This document shows positions 42,721 through 55,622 of a DNA stretch of 64,000 nucleotides, one piece after another. The notes below the pieces were generated by a model. The model was given only the letters and a program-made list of their open reading frames with translations. It had not been told where the DNA came from and searched no databases. The stretch's first letter is position 1. Each line of letters begins with the position of its first letter. Origin of the DNA: Apium graveolens. Its lineage: Eukaryota > Streptophyta > Magnoliopsida > Apiales > Apiaceae. The stretch covers positions 67,964,329 to 68,028,328 of the forward strand of contig NC_133653.1 of assembly GCF_009905375.1 (NCBI RefSeq), in the 5' to 3' direction. A program made the translations under genes and the position numbers.

Positions 42721-43440
42721 GATTCCGTCCCGGAATCAGATAGAAAACAAATGGGGATACTTTCTTAGCATTACACTTTCTAACTCTCGAGTCAATTTTC
42801 CCACATTGTGGTTCTACCACCAAACTCTGCCTAGTTTGATAATCCTTCTCCTAAGCACTTGTTCCTTTTTACTCTATAACCCTTCCTGGTTGCTCCATAT
42901 AGGTTATGTCGGGTTGCATATCTATGCGCTCATATGCCTCTATTTATCTGGCATCTGAATTACACTTCCTTAACATTGATACGTGAAACACGTTACGACC
43001 TGCTACATGTTCGGGGTTAGGGCTAGCTCATATGCTAACTTCCCAAACGTCTTAATATATCCAAGGGTCCAACGAATTGTAGACTTAGCTTTCCTTTCTT
43101 TCCGAACCTCATCAATCCTTTCCAAGGGATACCTATATCATTACTAGGTCCCCTATTTCATACTCTTTATCCTTTCGTGTCAAATCAACATACTTATCAT
43201 GTCCATCTTGGGCTACTACCAGCCGTCCTCTGATTAGATCTATCATATCCTTGGTCCTTTGGACTACTGCGGGTCCGAGCATCTTGCGCTCTACAACTTC
43301 ATCCTAACATAAGGGAGATCGACATTGTCTTCCCTCAAGGATCTCATAAGGCGACATCTCGATAATGACATATGATCTATTGTCGTAAGATAACTCAATC
43401 CGCGTTATGTGATCATTCCAATTTCTTTCAAGTCTATTGC
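42721..43440 (-). pseudogene. Gypsy F integrase C-terminus and chromodomain remnant
   Basis: Reverse complement of a segment closely matching 1-717 of gypsy A, including the stretch that reads like EGRQCRSPL of integrase and the decayed chromodomain next to the polypurine tract. Stops in every frame. Confidence 0.8.
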
Positions 43441-44905
43441 ACAAACTCTCATTATAGCTTCTATCATTATAGCTTTTGCTTCTTAATACCCATTCTTTTC
43501 CAGTTCATTATCGCTATCACCTTCGGTTCCTAATATTATACTGGTTATACTTTTGCTCGTTAGCGTTCTATAACCTTTTAATAACCACGTCAACCTTAGT
43601 ATCACGAATGTGTTTCCATTCCGCATACTACCACCACTTTATTACTCCTTTTTCAGTTGTTTCTATTTTCCAAAATTTGATCAATCAAATAGAAGTAAAG
43701 GAATTTGTTGAGAGATCACTATGATCATGAACACTTGTTATATCGCATAGTTAGTACAGAAGGTGGCCAGCCTTTAGTACTTGACAAGCAACTAAACAAT
43801 AGATGGTATCCTACTAGGCTTCTATCACAAAGATAGATAGTCATTCGGCAATACCTCCCCTTCTGGAAGGGTTGTTCTTCTCAGCTTACATGAAATGAAA
43901 AGAAGAGAAAAGAACGAATTGAAGAGAATTGTATATATGAAAAAATATACAGCCACAAAATATCTGGCTTGGAACCTACCTCTGAACTATAGAGGTTTGT
44001 CATAGGAGAATAAAACATATATGTATTTATATCAACATCAAGTATTATAGCATCGCATTTCACGTGCCTAAATATTTTCTCTATCCCGTCCATCATTCTA
44101 TGGACCCATGCTCTTCCTCGAGCTTATACACAATCACCTTTGAAACTCCCTCGACATCGAAAATCGAATCTGGGATCTCATTCTATATATCACCGTTACT
44201 AGGATTCTATGCTCGCATCGCAACCTTCCTCGTATAATAATACGGCTCTCTATTGATAAGAAAGAATAAATATTCAATAGGTAGATACTCTACTTAATTA
44301 GTCTATCAATGATAACTTATACACTACCACTACCCGATTAGTGGTATTCAATCTCAACATCCATTCCAATACAACTCTCACGGTTATAATCAGCTCACTA
44401 CTCGCAGAATCATTGCTGCCTTACTATGGTCCACCACTGACCCACTGTCATCATTCACTTTCCATGAAATCTTAATAGCTAACCATACGGAGTCCATACA
44501 TCTTGTATCTAATTCTCCTAAGGAGTTAACATAACCACCAATCACAATTCATGAAGAACACTCCAAACTCTGACGTACTTTCATGACATGAAGCAGATAA
44601 AAGTGCAGAAGAGTTTCAATCAAAGCAACGATAGCAGGTTAATACCATTCTTAATCATACACCCTAAATAGAAGAATTAACTCAAGGGTTCATCTAGTCC
44701 TTTTTGAAACATGGTCCTGGATTATTCTCAAGATAGGACCTTCTAAGATAGATAGCCCGTTCATGGCGATTACACGAATTAAACCTTTACCAACTACTAT
44801 TACGGTTGGGTATTGCACAGTCATCAGAAGGAATGTCAATCTTCCAAATCATAATACAACCTTCACAGTTTTAACCATCATCACTGTATTCTTTTGGCAC
44901 ACGCG
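43441..44905 (-). other. Gypsy F interior, unrecognised decayed sequence
   Basis: About 1.5 kb with only short frames. By position it should hold the middle of integrase. I cannot align it confidently. Confidence 0.4.
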
Positions 44906-44909
44906 CCTA

Positions 44910-45740
44910 TAATTATCCACTTACCTTTAAAGTGTCGGCCACCTCTTTGGCCTTTCCTGATAGTAAAATTTCCTTACAGTCAATGTCATTTTAACCACCT
45001 CCAAATAAATTTTCTACCTTATTTCCGATCATTGCTTGAGTGAAGATGTTTTCCTTAAAATCAGATGGGAAAAAATATCACCATTTTTCCATAAGTTATT
45101 GCCTCATTCTTTAGAGGTTAATCACTGTCATGACTGACTCTCAATCATAATTAGAACATCTTTTATCTTAAGTCCTAATTGCCTTGAACAATTTCGACCA
45201 TTACTGGTTCGATCCATACTTTCTCGTGGTTTAACACGTGCCCCACTTGGCAACATTATAATTACGTCATATTTCCTTTATCAACATTTCTATTCTTGAG
45301 AATTTTGCATATTACCTTTTTCCTTGTAAAACCTCTAAGGTTATCCTTCAATCGTTCCTCCTGTATTCCCTAGATACAGGGCATATCACAATACCATTTA
45401 CTAATACTAGAACCATTGTCTATATTCTTCTGAAAAATTTCTCCACTGATTCTTAAAGGTTGTTGTTACCTTAACCCTTTCCCAATCATACTGTCAAAAC
45501 TCATACTGTCCCTATTAAGGGTGACATGCCAACCTTTATGCAGTCCCCTAGGATTCATTTTAAGTTACCAATGTTCTATCCTTAATTCCACCTTTAAAAG
45601 GTACCTGCGTCCTTCCATGGATAAATCAAGTCATATATCCTTGATAGATTATCTTATTCATCATTCCCACCTCGATAGTCTATACCTAACTTCATAATAG
45701 CATCCTTATTCAAATTGAGGTCAATCCATATGGCCTCCAA
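44910..45740 (-). pseudogene. Gypsy F second RT/RNase H remnant
   Basis: Heavily decayed. On the - strand fragments resemble the RT of gypsy B: LGHVLNHEKVWIEPVMVEIV against [20 protein letters not shown], and before it a YAKFSKCEFW-like stretch. Near 44950 IDCKEILLSGKAKEVADTLK resembles the [16 protein letters not shown] segment that ends RNase H. Reading requires frame changes. Confidence 0.55.
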
Positions 45741-46499
45741 AAGATAACAATGGTCATCCGCTTTTCTTTCCTGATTTGGTAATGATAACATGGATGTTCT
45801 GGAAGATATTGGTCATGTTCAACGTGAACTTCTTCTTAATAATTCCTTATTTACTTTTGTTGTTTATCCCAACAGTCATCTCAATGTTGGGATATCTCTC
45901 ATACCTGGAATCTCCCTTTCTGGGTATCGAGCCACCGGTCTTACATTTCACATTCCTGAAGGTCACTTCCTTCATCTAATTTTCCCAATTTCTTAATTCC
46001 TTGTCTCCTCAGTCTATCCGCGTCTCATTATTTATCCTTCGAATTACCTCAAGGTTTCCTCGAATCCTCCCAACTTACAGGGGATAAAATATATGTATCT
46101 CTTATGCCTTCAACCAGCAATTTTAACTCATGGAGAATCACCCTCATCCTGACGATTACATACTTTTCTATTTCTATTGCTACGAGTCTTTAGGGTTTCC
46201 TCATACCCAATTCCTTTATCATTCCTCAAACTCTATTGCCTTTATATTCCTTTCCACTTCAGTTTTTTTTTTCCTTTCTCTTATCATTATTTCATGAACC
46301 AACACAACTTAAGCATTGATTTCAAACATCCCGTCATTCTGGATTCGTGTCCTTAGAACGAATCTTGACAACTTTTACAACTTAGACTCATAATTTATCA
46401 TACTCGTCTGCCTTTGTTCTGACTCTAAAGCTTTTACACTATCTCCTTATCTTTGGGAATTACTTTCCCGAAAACAATTGACTGGACTTAAATCAGTTT
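45741..46499 (-). other. Gypsy F interior between gag and RT remnants
   Basis: Decayed; by position it would hold the gag C-terminus and protease. No zinc knuckle or DSG motif found by eye. Confidence 0.4.
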
Positions 46500-46860
46500 A
46501 TTCTAACCTCTGGCTCCGTGCCTTTCTTGGTCTTTCACCAGCGGGTGGTCTCTCTCTTAGGAGGGTAAGTGATAAAAACAGTCTTTTGTGATTCGTCAAT
46601 CATTTAGAATCTCAAATGATTCCTCTATTTCCTTTAGCCAGGCTCTTGCCTCGACTGGGTCAGCTTGTTCCTTGGAACTCTGAGAGCTTAGCGATTTAAA
46701 GGTCCTGAAAGAATTTCCCACCGCACTGTCTCCTCAGGGTGGTGGTTGGGGATAATAGTCTAAGTTCTCTTTAGACAGGTCCATGAATTTCCGTATAGGA
46801 GTACCGTCTCGGGTCTCCTTATCTCGCTCGACTTTTTGTTTCCTTAGTATGAAATGTTTC
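46500..46860 (-). pseudogene. gag: Gypsy F gag remnant
   Basis: On the - strand GNSFRTFKSLSSQSSKEQAD is followed by PVEARAWLKEIEESFEILND, then a stop. This matches the gag domain core of gypsy C (DPIEARVWLKKIEKAFVLV). It lies downstream of an RT/RNase H segment (46982-47824), which is the wrong order for a gypsy element. Confidence 0.75.
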
Positions 46861-46981
46861 ATCCTACTCCCCATAATTGGGGTCATCTTTTAATTTAAAA
46901 TCCTCATTTTCCACTCCATTATGTCATGGGTTCCTTCTATCTTGATGGCGACCTCCCTGACTATCACGTTCAGGGTTTGCT

Positions 46982-47824
46982 CTAAATCTTATTCCTCAAA
47001 CTATGGCTCTCATCTAAGTTCTCATCCTTACGCTCTTGAACTTTCGAAACCCAAATTCTATAGGAATACCTCATTATTCCCTTATCCTCTTTCTCGGTAT
47101 TAATCTCATATTTATTTGTTGGCTCTCTGCCTTCATTCATCACCTTTCTCTGGCACAATATGCTCTTTTCCGATAATTCGGACTGTATTGCAATCTCAAA
47201 CAGCTTTTCGGTACCGGCTCCGGTTACCTTCATATCTATTTCCATTTTTTTTTTCAAAATCTCTTATCAACTTTCCCAAAGACATTAACCTCTTGAGTCT
47301 CTCCTTCTTACTAAGGGCATCAGCCACCACATTGGCTTTCCCCGAATGATAAAGAATCTCCCTATCATAATTCTTGATTAGCTCTAACCGCCTCCTCGGG
47401 CATATGTTGAGCTCTCTCTATGGGAAAATGTACTAGAGTACTTATGGTTTGTGAATCTCATACTTCTCTCCATACAAGTAGTGCCTCAAACCTTTAGGGC
47501 AAAACTATTGCCACGAGCCTAAGCTCATGGGCGGGGATATCGAATTTCATATTACCTTAATTGTCTTGACATGTACGCGATTACCTTACCGTGCTGCATA
47601 AGCACGCACCCTAAGCCCTAGTGCGAAGCGTCACTATACTTCACAAAATCTCCTTTTCCATCCGGCAACGCCAGCATAGGGGCCATCACCAATCTTTGCT
47701 TCAGTTCTTGAAAGCTGTTCTCGCATTTCTCTGTCCATTCAAACTTCTCAGTCTTACGAGTAAGCCGCGTTAAAGGGGCTACTATCTTTACAACTTGAAC
47801 GAACCTCCGGTAGTGACCGGCCAA
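46982..47824 (-). pseudogene. Gypsy F first RT/RNase H segment, upstream of gag
   Basis: Starts AGHYRRFVQVVKIVAPLTRL with TRKTEKFEWTEKCENSFQEL and DGKGDFVKYSDASH, the RT-RNase H boundary. A decayed RNase H end follows, then at 46982-47257 the segment between RNase H and integrase (EDKGIMRYSYRIWVSKVQER, like [18 protein letters not shown] of gypsy B). It is less decayed than the second RT remnant, so it may have come from another element by template switching. Confidence 0.78.
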
Positions 47825-47850
47825 TCCTACCTCTGGTAGTCGACCAAACC

Positions 47851-48240
47851 ATGGTCATCAATTCATCAGTGGTCCTTTATCCAATCCTGTCAGGATCCTC
47901 CATGGGATCCTCCTCAACAACTATCCCTTCTAGGACAACATCCTCAACCGCTAAATCCTCAATATCAACATCATCCGGTCCTGCATTAGGACACTCTATC
48001 GGATCCACAATCCGATCTCCAATTAGTAATAAAATATCATCGCGATGTTGCTCCTCAACATCAGGGTTCGGAGTCCCGCTACCATATATGATAACGAACT
48101 ACGCTCCTATCACGATATTTATAAGGGTTCCCATAAGGGTTTTAACTTTCAGTACTACGTTAGGTAGCCCGACTATGAACTTGGCAAGAGTTCTTATTAT
48201 CTTTGTGAACTTATTATCTTAACGTCCCATCATCTCTGAG
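47851..48240 (-). pseudogene. Gypsy F leader with pre-gag-like acidic ORF remnant
   Basis: Between the primer-binding site and the RT segment a - strand frame is open for about 75 residues and is very acidic (NPDVEEQHRDDILLLIGDRI, then DDVDIEDLAVEDVVLEGIVV). It lies where gypsy B and C have pre-gag ORFs. The frame opens after a TAG, and no clear start or acceptor is seen. Confidence 0.45.
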
Positions 48241-48253
48241 GTTTATAACGCTT

Positions 48254-48266
48254 GGCTCTGATACCA
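48254..48266 (-). other. Primer-binding site of gypsy F
   Basis: On the - strand TGGTATCAGAGCC, four bases from the LTR border. Confidence 0.93.
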
Positions 48267-48270
48267 TTTC

Positions 48271-50272
48271 TGTAACACCCCCAGATCCGGGGTCGGGGAT
48301 CCGGGTCGTCACGGTCTTTTTTTCCACAATAACACTTCACTTAATTAATAATAAACAACCTTATGCTGTGACCCCACACTAACACACACCACAACCCGTT
48401 ATAGTCTCAGAGATGAAATTCAAATAAGTACAAGTCTTTGAATCCACAATTTAAAAGTTATTACAACCCAAAACGATTACTTGATAAATTTACAGTTAAT
48501 TGCCATTATCTGCCACAAGTTATAATTATACATAATTGATTCTCAAAAGTAGATGGTCTGATCTACAATAGATCTACCTCTGCAGCTATAGCAGCTACGA
48601 CATCATCGGGAAGACGAGGGACGCTTCCCACGCGCTTGCGCTGGGTTTGCTGGAGTCTGGCCATCCTTCCTAACTGTTGTTGTGTGATGAAGAAATAAAG
48701 CAAGAGTGAGCCTTACAGCTCGCAAGATAATACATAGTGATAACAATAATATAAGTATCTAAATGGATACTTACTAGAATCTTTATCGTGAGTAAGGTAA
48801 TTACTTACTGGATATAAGTTTTAAAACAAGGGATGAAGTTACCAAATACTTCACTATACTTATATCATTTATAAAGCTACTTGAACTACCACTGTTCAAA
48901 GTATAATAAAATTCACGAGGTCATCCCATAGATGAGACCACAATAAAACTTGAAAATATTTGATCTTTGAAATATTTTGAAAAGAGATGAAGTTACGAGA
49001 TACTTCATTCAATGGATACACCAATAAAAATGTTTGACCCTGTCAATGCTTCGGCAACCACCTATTAGTAGCCTTTCGATCGAAATGCTATGGGTAGTGT
49101 TGCAGAATTATCCAAATGGATGATGAACTCATTACGGGAGTTTACCGCGCCAGGAAGACCACTTACGATGATCAGTCGTAGTAGTACAACCCCACCATTT
49201 TCTACATGTAGAGGAGAACCTGTCGGATTTACTTGTCAACCGAACACTGAACTCCTAAGGAATGGACCGCCTTAGCGGAACTTCCAGGCCATTTGGGCCA
49301 ATATAATAAGGCTGGGCCGGCGCTACTCGACCACTTACGCCACTCCTAGTTCAGATGAAATCCATGACTCTGAAACGTAAAGCTCGTTTCCCCTTTCCCC
49401 AAGTAGAAACTTGTTGATACGGCTCCACCAAGAAGTCGTATCTAGTTGGAAAGGAAAACTCACCGATATTTCCCAGGCGATGCCTGTTAATGGATTAACT
49501 TGTTCCAAGAATTTTACTTCCCGAATATTGGGTAAGTAATCAAAAACTCTTTTACCAAGACAGCAACCTTGTTGCGAATATAAAACACACCACCGAGCCG
49601 GATCCCCCATGTTTTGAGCGAGTATTTAAATCCCCTTTTTAAAAGGAAGATCTTAAATATAAAAATAGTTTTGGGATCCGCTCTAACTTTTGAAAATCAT
49701 TTTAAAGACTCGAAAACACTTTAAAGAGTGTTTGGAGTAAAACTGATTTAATGAAGTAAATCAGTCCCCAGAATATTTAGAAAATGTCTGAATATTATTA
49801 TTTAAATAATATTCCCATAAAAGATAATCTTTATAAAATAATTGAAGTAGAAGTATTAAAACTTATACTTGAAATGAATAGCAAATAATCAAAGATATAC
49901 TTATACGAAAGTAATATCTTTATTTGAATAATCAAAAATAAGTTTGATTATCGACACCTTATTCTTTAATAAAATAAAGAATATATCTCAGCAAATAATC
50001 GGAGTCATAGATCCTCAAATGAATATTCAAATAATATTCAATAAATAAAATAAGCTGAGTCATAATACCTCGAATGAATATTATAAATAATATTCATTAA
50101 ATAAAATAAAGGAGTCATACATCCTCAAATGAATATTCAAATAATATTCAATAAATAATGTAAAGGAGTCATACGCCTTCGAATAATATTTGAAATAATA
50201 TTCAATAATAAAATAAAGTTAAAGTTATCGAATAAACCTTATTCGATTAATAGTTTTAAAAACTATATCCAT

Positions 50273-50315
<43 letters not shown>

Positions 50316-52391
50316 CTCGGGAACATCGACTCCCGGTTTAGAAATATGTTCACCTTTTATCCCCTATACTAAGGGTATACGCAACTACTTGCTTATTTCT
50401 AGCATAGGTATTATGCAACTATAAGCATTGAAATCAACAGATAGATAACCAGATTACGAAACAGACATGCATATATACCATATTAGCATGCTCCAATATA
50501 TCGCAAAATTTGCTAATAACAATCATGCAATATCACAAGATAATGCATATACATATATTTACATCACAACAACAGTATAACGGGTAGAAAACTTGCCTGA
50601 GCGACTTGGGGGTGAGAAAGGCTCGGGACGAGTCTGATAACCTATAAACAACAAGTAAGTTGGAATTAAACCAAAATCACTTGTAAATCTATACTTTAAC
50701 TAACTTAGACTCTAACGCTTGTTTTGCGCTCACTGATTTGCTTAAGTCACTCGGGTACCCTCGGCTCCACCATTTTTAATAATTTAATCTTTACGAGTTT
50801 TAAAGCGATTCCTTCGCGAATGTCTTACCAACTGCCTAACACACTTACCATAAATGTTTCATACATTAATTAACCCTTTTTGGTCTTTAACCTACATTTC
50901 AAAGTAAGGCGAGGGAAAAAGTTTCGTTCGCGAAATGCCGTTACATGAAACGGTCGTTTCTCCTAAACCGTGCATCGGAATCGAACGAACTACATATCAA
51001 AATGAAGCTCGTAACATGAGCTATCTAAACATGGCAGTGGTCATAATCTAGCAGGGGGTTCTCGGGTCCTACTGTTATGCACAAAAACAGTCCAAAGAAA
51101 ATCGGACGTTACGACGGCTATGTTTACGCGTTTTCCCAATTTTTAACCATTCAAAACCAACCACAAACCAACCTCAAATCCAACATACAACCAACATCCA
51201 TCCTCATTACATCATAACAACCCCAACCAATTCAATTTAATCATTCATACTTATGCCTAAACTTAACTTTAATCATACTTAAGTTCCTTTAAATCAAAAC
51301 CACAACAATTACCATTCCATTTCACTACCATTCCAAATCCCAAACTCTAAATCATAACAACAAGCTACAATATCAACCCACTAATCAAAATCATCTTATA
51401 ATATATAGGAATCTAGGGTTTGGAGATGGTATACCTTCCTTGAAGTGGTGGGTGGAGCTAGGAAGCCTTAAGAAGCTTTGAGAAGTCTTAAGAATGCTTG
51501 GATCTTCAAGAAAACAAGAAAAAGTTCAAGTTAAAAACTTGAAAACACTATTCATTGTCTTCTTCTTTGATTAAATGAAGAAGATTGAGAAGGAATTAAT
51601 GGCTTAAACTCATGATATAGTCCTAACTAAGCATGAAGATGATTAGGGAATTATCTTACCAATTTAGGAAGCTTGGATCTTGGATTTTGAATTTCTCTTG
51701 CCTTTTGAATAGTGAAAAGCCGTGAGCAATGAAGAACAAAGCCTTGGTTTCTTTTGATTTTTGATGAAAATGATTTTACTTGGCTTGGTTGATTGGTTTT
51801 TGTGCTTGCTTTAGTCAATTACCTTCTTGCCCTTGGATTTGTGTGGTTACAAAGCCACCACACCTCCTTCCTTCCCATGTCATGCTTATGTCATCCTCAT
51901 GATGTCATCCTCACTTCCTTGTCCTCTTTATATTGGTTGGATGACATCATTCCCACTAATCCCTTTGATTAACTTCCTAATCGTTTGCCTAATGACCGCT
52001 GATCTGTTATACGGTTCGCTTAACTTTCGTTCTCGTTTATCGTTTGAAGGATCATACCCGGGATCTTATTACTTAGGTTCCCTTAACCTTTCTCAATACA
52101 TTATATTCCTTTTTATGATCCTCTATTATAATCCTTTAATTTAAATCCTTTTTATCCTGTTACCTTATACTTAATTCTCTCCGTATCTTGTGGATTTCCG
52201 GGAAAAACCAAAGTGTTCGGAATTGGATTCTGACGATCTTTACATACACTTATATACTTCATAGAGTACTAATAATATCCCATAAGATCAATAACAGAAC
52301 CCCTACATAGCGTGGCATGAAAAGTTTTCTCGTTCAGCAAAAACACTATTCATAAGGGTTTCAAAATTTCTCAAAAATTGGGGTTATTACA
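48271..52391 (-). repeat. 5' LTR of gypsy F
   Basis: 4121 bp, nearly identical to 38584-42702. Differences I noted: GGGTGGTCA/GGGTCGTCA, GCCTAACAG/GCCTTACAG, AAACGCCG/AAATGCCG, and the length of the TA run. Confidence 0.95.
48563..48664 (-). CDS. LTR micro-ORF, gypsy F 5' LTR copy
   Basis: Same sequence as 38876-38977. This is the copy that the element's own 5' LTR promoter could transcribe. The exon-like unit is 48578-48673. Confidence 0.45.
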   Translation of the reverse strand: MARLQQTQRKRVGSVPRLPDDVVAAIAAEVDLL

Positions 52392-53180
52392 CTTCTAACC
52401 TTGAAATCAAGATGATTATTGACTTGCCTTGTGTGATTGATGATGATTTCACCAGCCTTATCTTTAGACTTTAGGAAAAATGTCCAAGAGAACTTTGAGA
52501 AATCATCTACAATTACAAGGCAAAATCTTTTTCTTGAGATAGACAGCACATTGACTGGTCCAAACAAATCCATGTGTAGCAGTTACAAAGGTTCTTCAAT
52601 TATTGAATCAAGTTTCTTCATGAATGATGCTTTAATCTGCTTCCCTTTTTGGCAGGCATCACACAGTCCATCCTTGGAAAACTCCACTAGAGAAATGCCT
52701 CTAACCAATTCTTTCTTTACTAGCTCATTCATGGTCTTGAAGTTTAAATGGTATAGCTTCTTGTTCCATAGCCAACTTTCATCCTGACTTGCTTTACTGA
52801 GAAGGCAAGTAACAGATTATGTATTAGATGAGTTGAAATCAGCTAGATACACATTTCCTTTTCTCACACCAGTGAGAACCACTTTGTTGCTTCTTTTATT
52901 AGTCACAACACAGACTTCTGAGTTGAAGGTTACTAAGTTGCCTTTGTCACAAAGCTGGCTGATACTCAACAAATTGTGTTTGAGACCATCCACTAAGGCA
53001 ACCTCCTCAATGATGACATTGTCCTTTGAAATCAAGCCATATCCCACAGTATAACCCTTGTTGTCATCTCCAAAAGTAATATTTGGGCTAGCTCTTTCCT
53101 TAAACTCTGTGAGCAGGGTAGAATCACCAGTCATGTGTCTTGAACAACCATTACCCAAGTATCAAAGATTCTTTCGGTTT
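52392..53180 (-). pseudogene. Copia E protease and first half of integrase
   Basis: The protease site reads LGNGCSRHMTG where copia-1 has LDSGCS, so the catalytic Asp is lost. Then DDNKGYTVGYGLISKDNVII, LVDGLKHNLLSISQL, the pre-integrase zinc region (HLNFKTMNELVKKELVRG, CDACQKGKQ), and the integrase start HMDLFGPVNVLSISRKRF to DFKVR, where gypsy F interrupts. In-frame stops are at about 52816 and 52582. A T-rich run ending GTGTGTAG precedes the protease, as an acceptor-like site. Confidence 0.88.
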
Positions 53181-55561
53181 CCCTACACACATCAAAATCA
53201 AATCAAATTGATTTTGGTACCCAAGTTTCCTTGGGTCCTGCCTTGTTAGCCTTCTTTTTCTGTTTCTTAGGCTTTATATCATTTGACTTGAAGATATTAG
53301 ATTCATCCTTGGTCATTTGAGTTGGACCTTGGAAGCCATTCATTGTAACAGAATTATCATGCTATTAGTAAACATGTTATTCCAGTATAGCATGCTAAAT
53401 GGCATTCATGGCATACTAAATGCAGCATAATAAGGATTAGGTTCAAATGGCATGTTAGCAAACTGTGCATTCATATTCTGTGTAGACATGGCATTCATAG
53501 GCATGGGAGACATGGCATTCATGTTTGGAAAGTGAGGTGGCACAGACATGGAAGTAGGCATGGCAGATTTGTAATTAACAAACAGATGATTTACACTACC
53601 ACACTTGACACAGATTTTTCTAGTAGCATATTTATCAGGTGTATAGTTATTGTGTTTGTTAATCCCTACTTTACCATTTCTATTGTTTTTCCTTTTAGTC
53701 TCTGTTTTTACCTCTATCTTTTCAAGTCTGTCACTTAACTGTTTGACAGTCATGTGACCAACATTGGCCTTTTTCCCTTTCTTAACTTGACTCGATTCTC
53801 CTGAAACAAAGTTCTTGGAAACAGACCCGTACTTCTCATTTAGCTTAACAAGTTTGGCTTTACTGATAGGCTTGCTCACAGCCGACGGATGAGGATTTTC
53901 ATCATTCGACGGATAACCCTTTTTGTTATCCGACGGATGATCCTCATCATCTGTCGAGTCTACATCTGTTAGCACTCCATCCACCAAATGTGGTTCTAGT
54001 TTCTCTTTGTTCCTTTTCCAGGCTACATCACAGAAAGACTCAATTCCTTGAACTTTGGTGATTTGAGCATGGACATCCCTGGATGTTTTCCATGCCTGAA
54101 TCACCTCTTGTTCACGCTCGAGCTGCTCCTTTAAAATTTCTTCTTTCTTCAAGGAATCAGTTAATTCCTCCTTGGCAATTTTACACTCAATTCTTAACTT
54201 TTCAAAATCAATGAACTGAGACTCAAGCACATTATTTCTCTCACTCAAAAACAAATTGTTTTCTTTGATTTTAGCATTTTCTTTAGTAAGGGACTTAAGT
54301 GTAACACGCAAATGATATAACTCTGTAGACATGTCATTTATGGCATCATTACACTCAGCTTTAGATAAATGTGCAAGGTTTGCAGTAATTACCTGATTAC
54401 TTGAAGAACTTGTTTATGTCTCATCAGACTTGGTCATTAGGGCTAGATTAACATAGCTGACATCTTCATCTTCATCCAGACCATCTGCTGCCCAGTCATT
54501 TTCTTGTGTTATGATCCCTTTCCTTCTGTTTGAGCAGTTCAATGTATTTTTGCTTATAATCCACATGCTCAAACTTTTTCTTACTGGAATCTGACTTCCT
54601 ACACTCACTGGCAAAATGCCCTACCAATCCACATTTGTAACATTTGAATTTTGATTTCTCCACCATGTTTCTATTTTTCTTGGCTGCTCCAAAGTTCTTC
54701 TTGAACTTGAGCTTGGCAAATCTCCTGGAAAGAAATGCTAGGTGTTCATCAATGTCCTCCATGTAATCTTGGCTCAAAGAATTTTCATTTTTAGTTGCAA
54801 GCCCCTTACCCTTGCTTTCACAGACCCTTGAAGTTGACTCAACAGCTTCATTCTTCACTTTCTTCTCTTTTTCCAACTCAGCAACTAGTGCAATGGATCC
54901 TTTTTTCTTCTTTCCTCTCATCTTGCTCTATTTCAAGCTCATAAGTTTTCAGGATGCCATACAGTCTCTCCAAAGTAAACTCCCTATAATCTTGTGAGTT
55001 TCTTAATGAGACTGTCATTGGTTTCCATTCCTTTGGAAGAGATCTAAGGAATTTCAGATTAGAGTCTTTTGTCTGATAGACCCTTCCATGCAATTTAAGA
55101 GCATTTAGTAGTTTTTGGAACCTACTAAAAATGTCAGTGAGAGACTCACTTTCTTAATTATGAAAATGCTCATATTGCTGAATCAGGAGCTGCGTCTTAT
55201 TTTCTCTAACTTGCTCAATGTCATCACATATGATCTGTATTATATCCCAAACATCCTTGGCAGTTTTGTAGTTGATAATGTTGTCAAACATATCTCCATC
55301 AACTCCATTAAACAGAATATTCATGGCCTTTTTATCCTTCCTGACTTGTTCAATGTCAGTATCAGACCATTCATGCCTTGGCTTGGGGACTGATGGCTCA
55401 TTTCCTATTGCAGCTTTCATTGGAACATAAGGGCCTCTTTTTATGCAGTCAACATAGGCCTCATCTTGAGAAAGCAAATGAAGATGCATCTTTACCTTCC
55501 AATGATGGTAATTATCTTTATCTATAAAAGGGATCTTGACTCCAACATCCTTCTTGTTCAT
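53181..55561 (-). pseudogene. gag: Copia E gag, broken
   Basis: Start MNKKDVGVKIPFIDKDNYHH at 55561. N-terminal copia pattern to a stop at about 55155, then NLKFLRSLPKEWKPMTVSLR, a frame change near 54900, and a CCHC knuckle (CYKCGLVGHFASEC) near 54620. A long coiled-coil helix (54332-54050) and a second, damaged knuckle (CVKCGSVNHLFVNY) follow. The end is Met/Asn/Pro-rich and repetitive (NAMSPMPMNAMSTQNMNAQF). Same design as copia D and, in outline, copia-1. Confidence 0.88.
53880..53960. repeat. CGACGGAT motif cluster in copia E gag
   Basis: Four copies (GCCGACGGATGAGG, TTCGACGGATAACC, TCCGACGGATGATCC, ATCTGTCGAGTC), encoding HPSDNKK/YPSNDENPHPS. Copia D has a cluster at the same gag position (57760-57840). 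Confidence 0.85.
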
Positions 55562-55608
55562 CTTGTTGTATTGTTTTGATCTTTAAACTCTTTGTAAGTT
55601 AAGAGCTT

Positions 55609-55620
55609 GCTCTGATACCA
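55609..55620 (-). other. Primer-binding site of copia E
   Basis: On the - strand TGGTATCAGAGC, two bases from the LTR border. Confidence 0.95.
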
Positions 55621-55622
55621 AT

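Larger units (their letters stand above)
38584..52391 (-). mobile_element. Gypsy F: young, non-autonomous gypsy element
   Basis: 13.8 kb with 4.12-kb LTRs (48271-52391 and 38584-42702) that differ at only about three bases plus two bases in an AT repeat by eye. It is flanked by CTTCT duplications. The 5.57-kb interior is - strand, full of stops, and out of the usual order: PBS, pre-gag remnant, an RT/RNase H segment, then gag remnant, then a second RT/RNase H remnant, integrase end, polypurine tract. The same family as A. Fresh LTRs around a dead interior mean it was copied by proteins from another element. Confidence 0.95.

Noticed and set aside
47851..48222. 123-codon + strand ORF rich in Ser/Thr
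   Set aside because: Antisense to the leader/pre-gag frame of gypsy F; a shadow of the acidic - strand frame.
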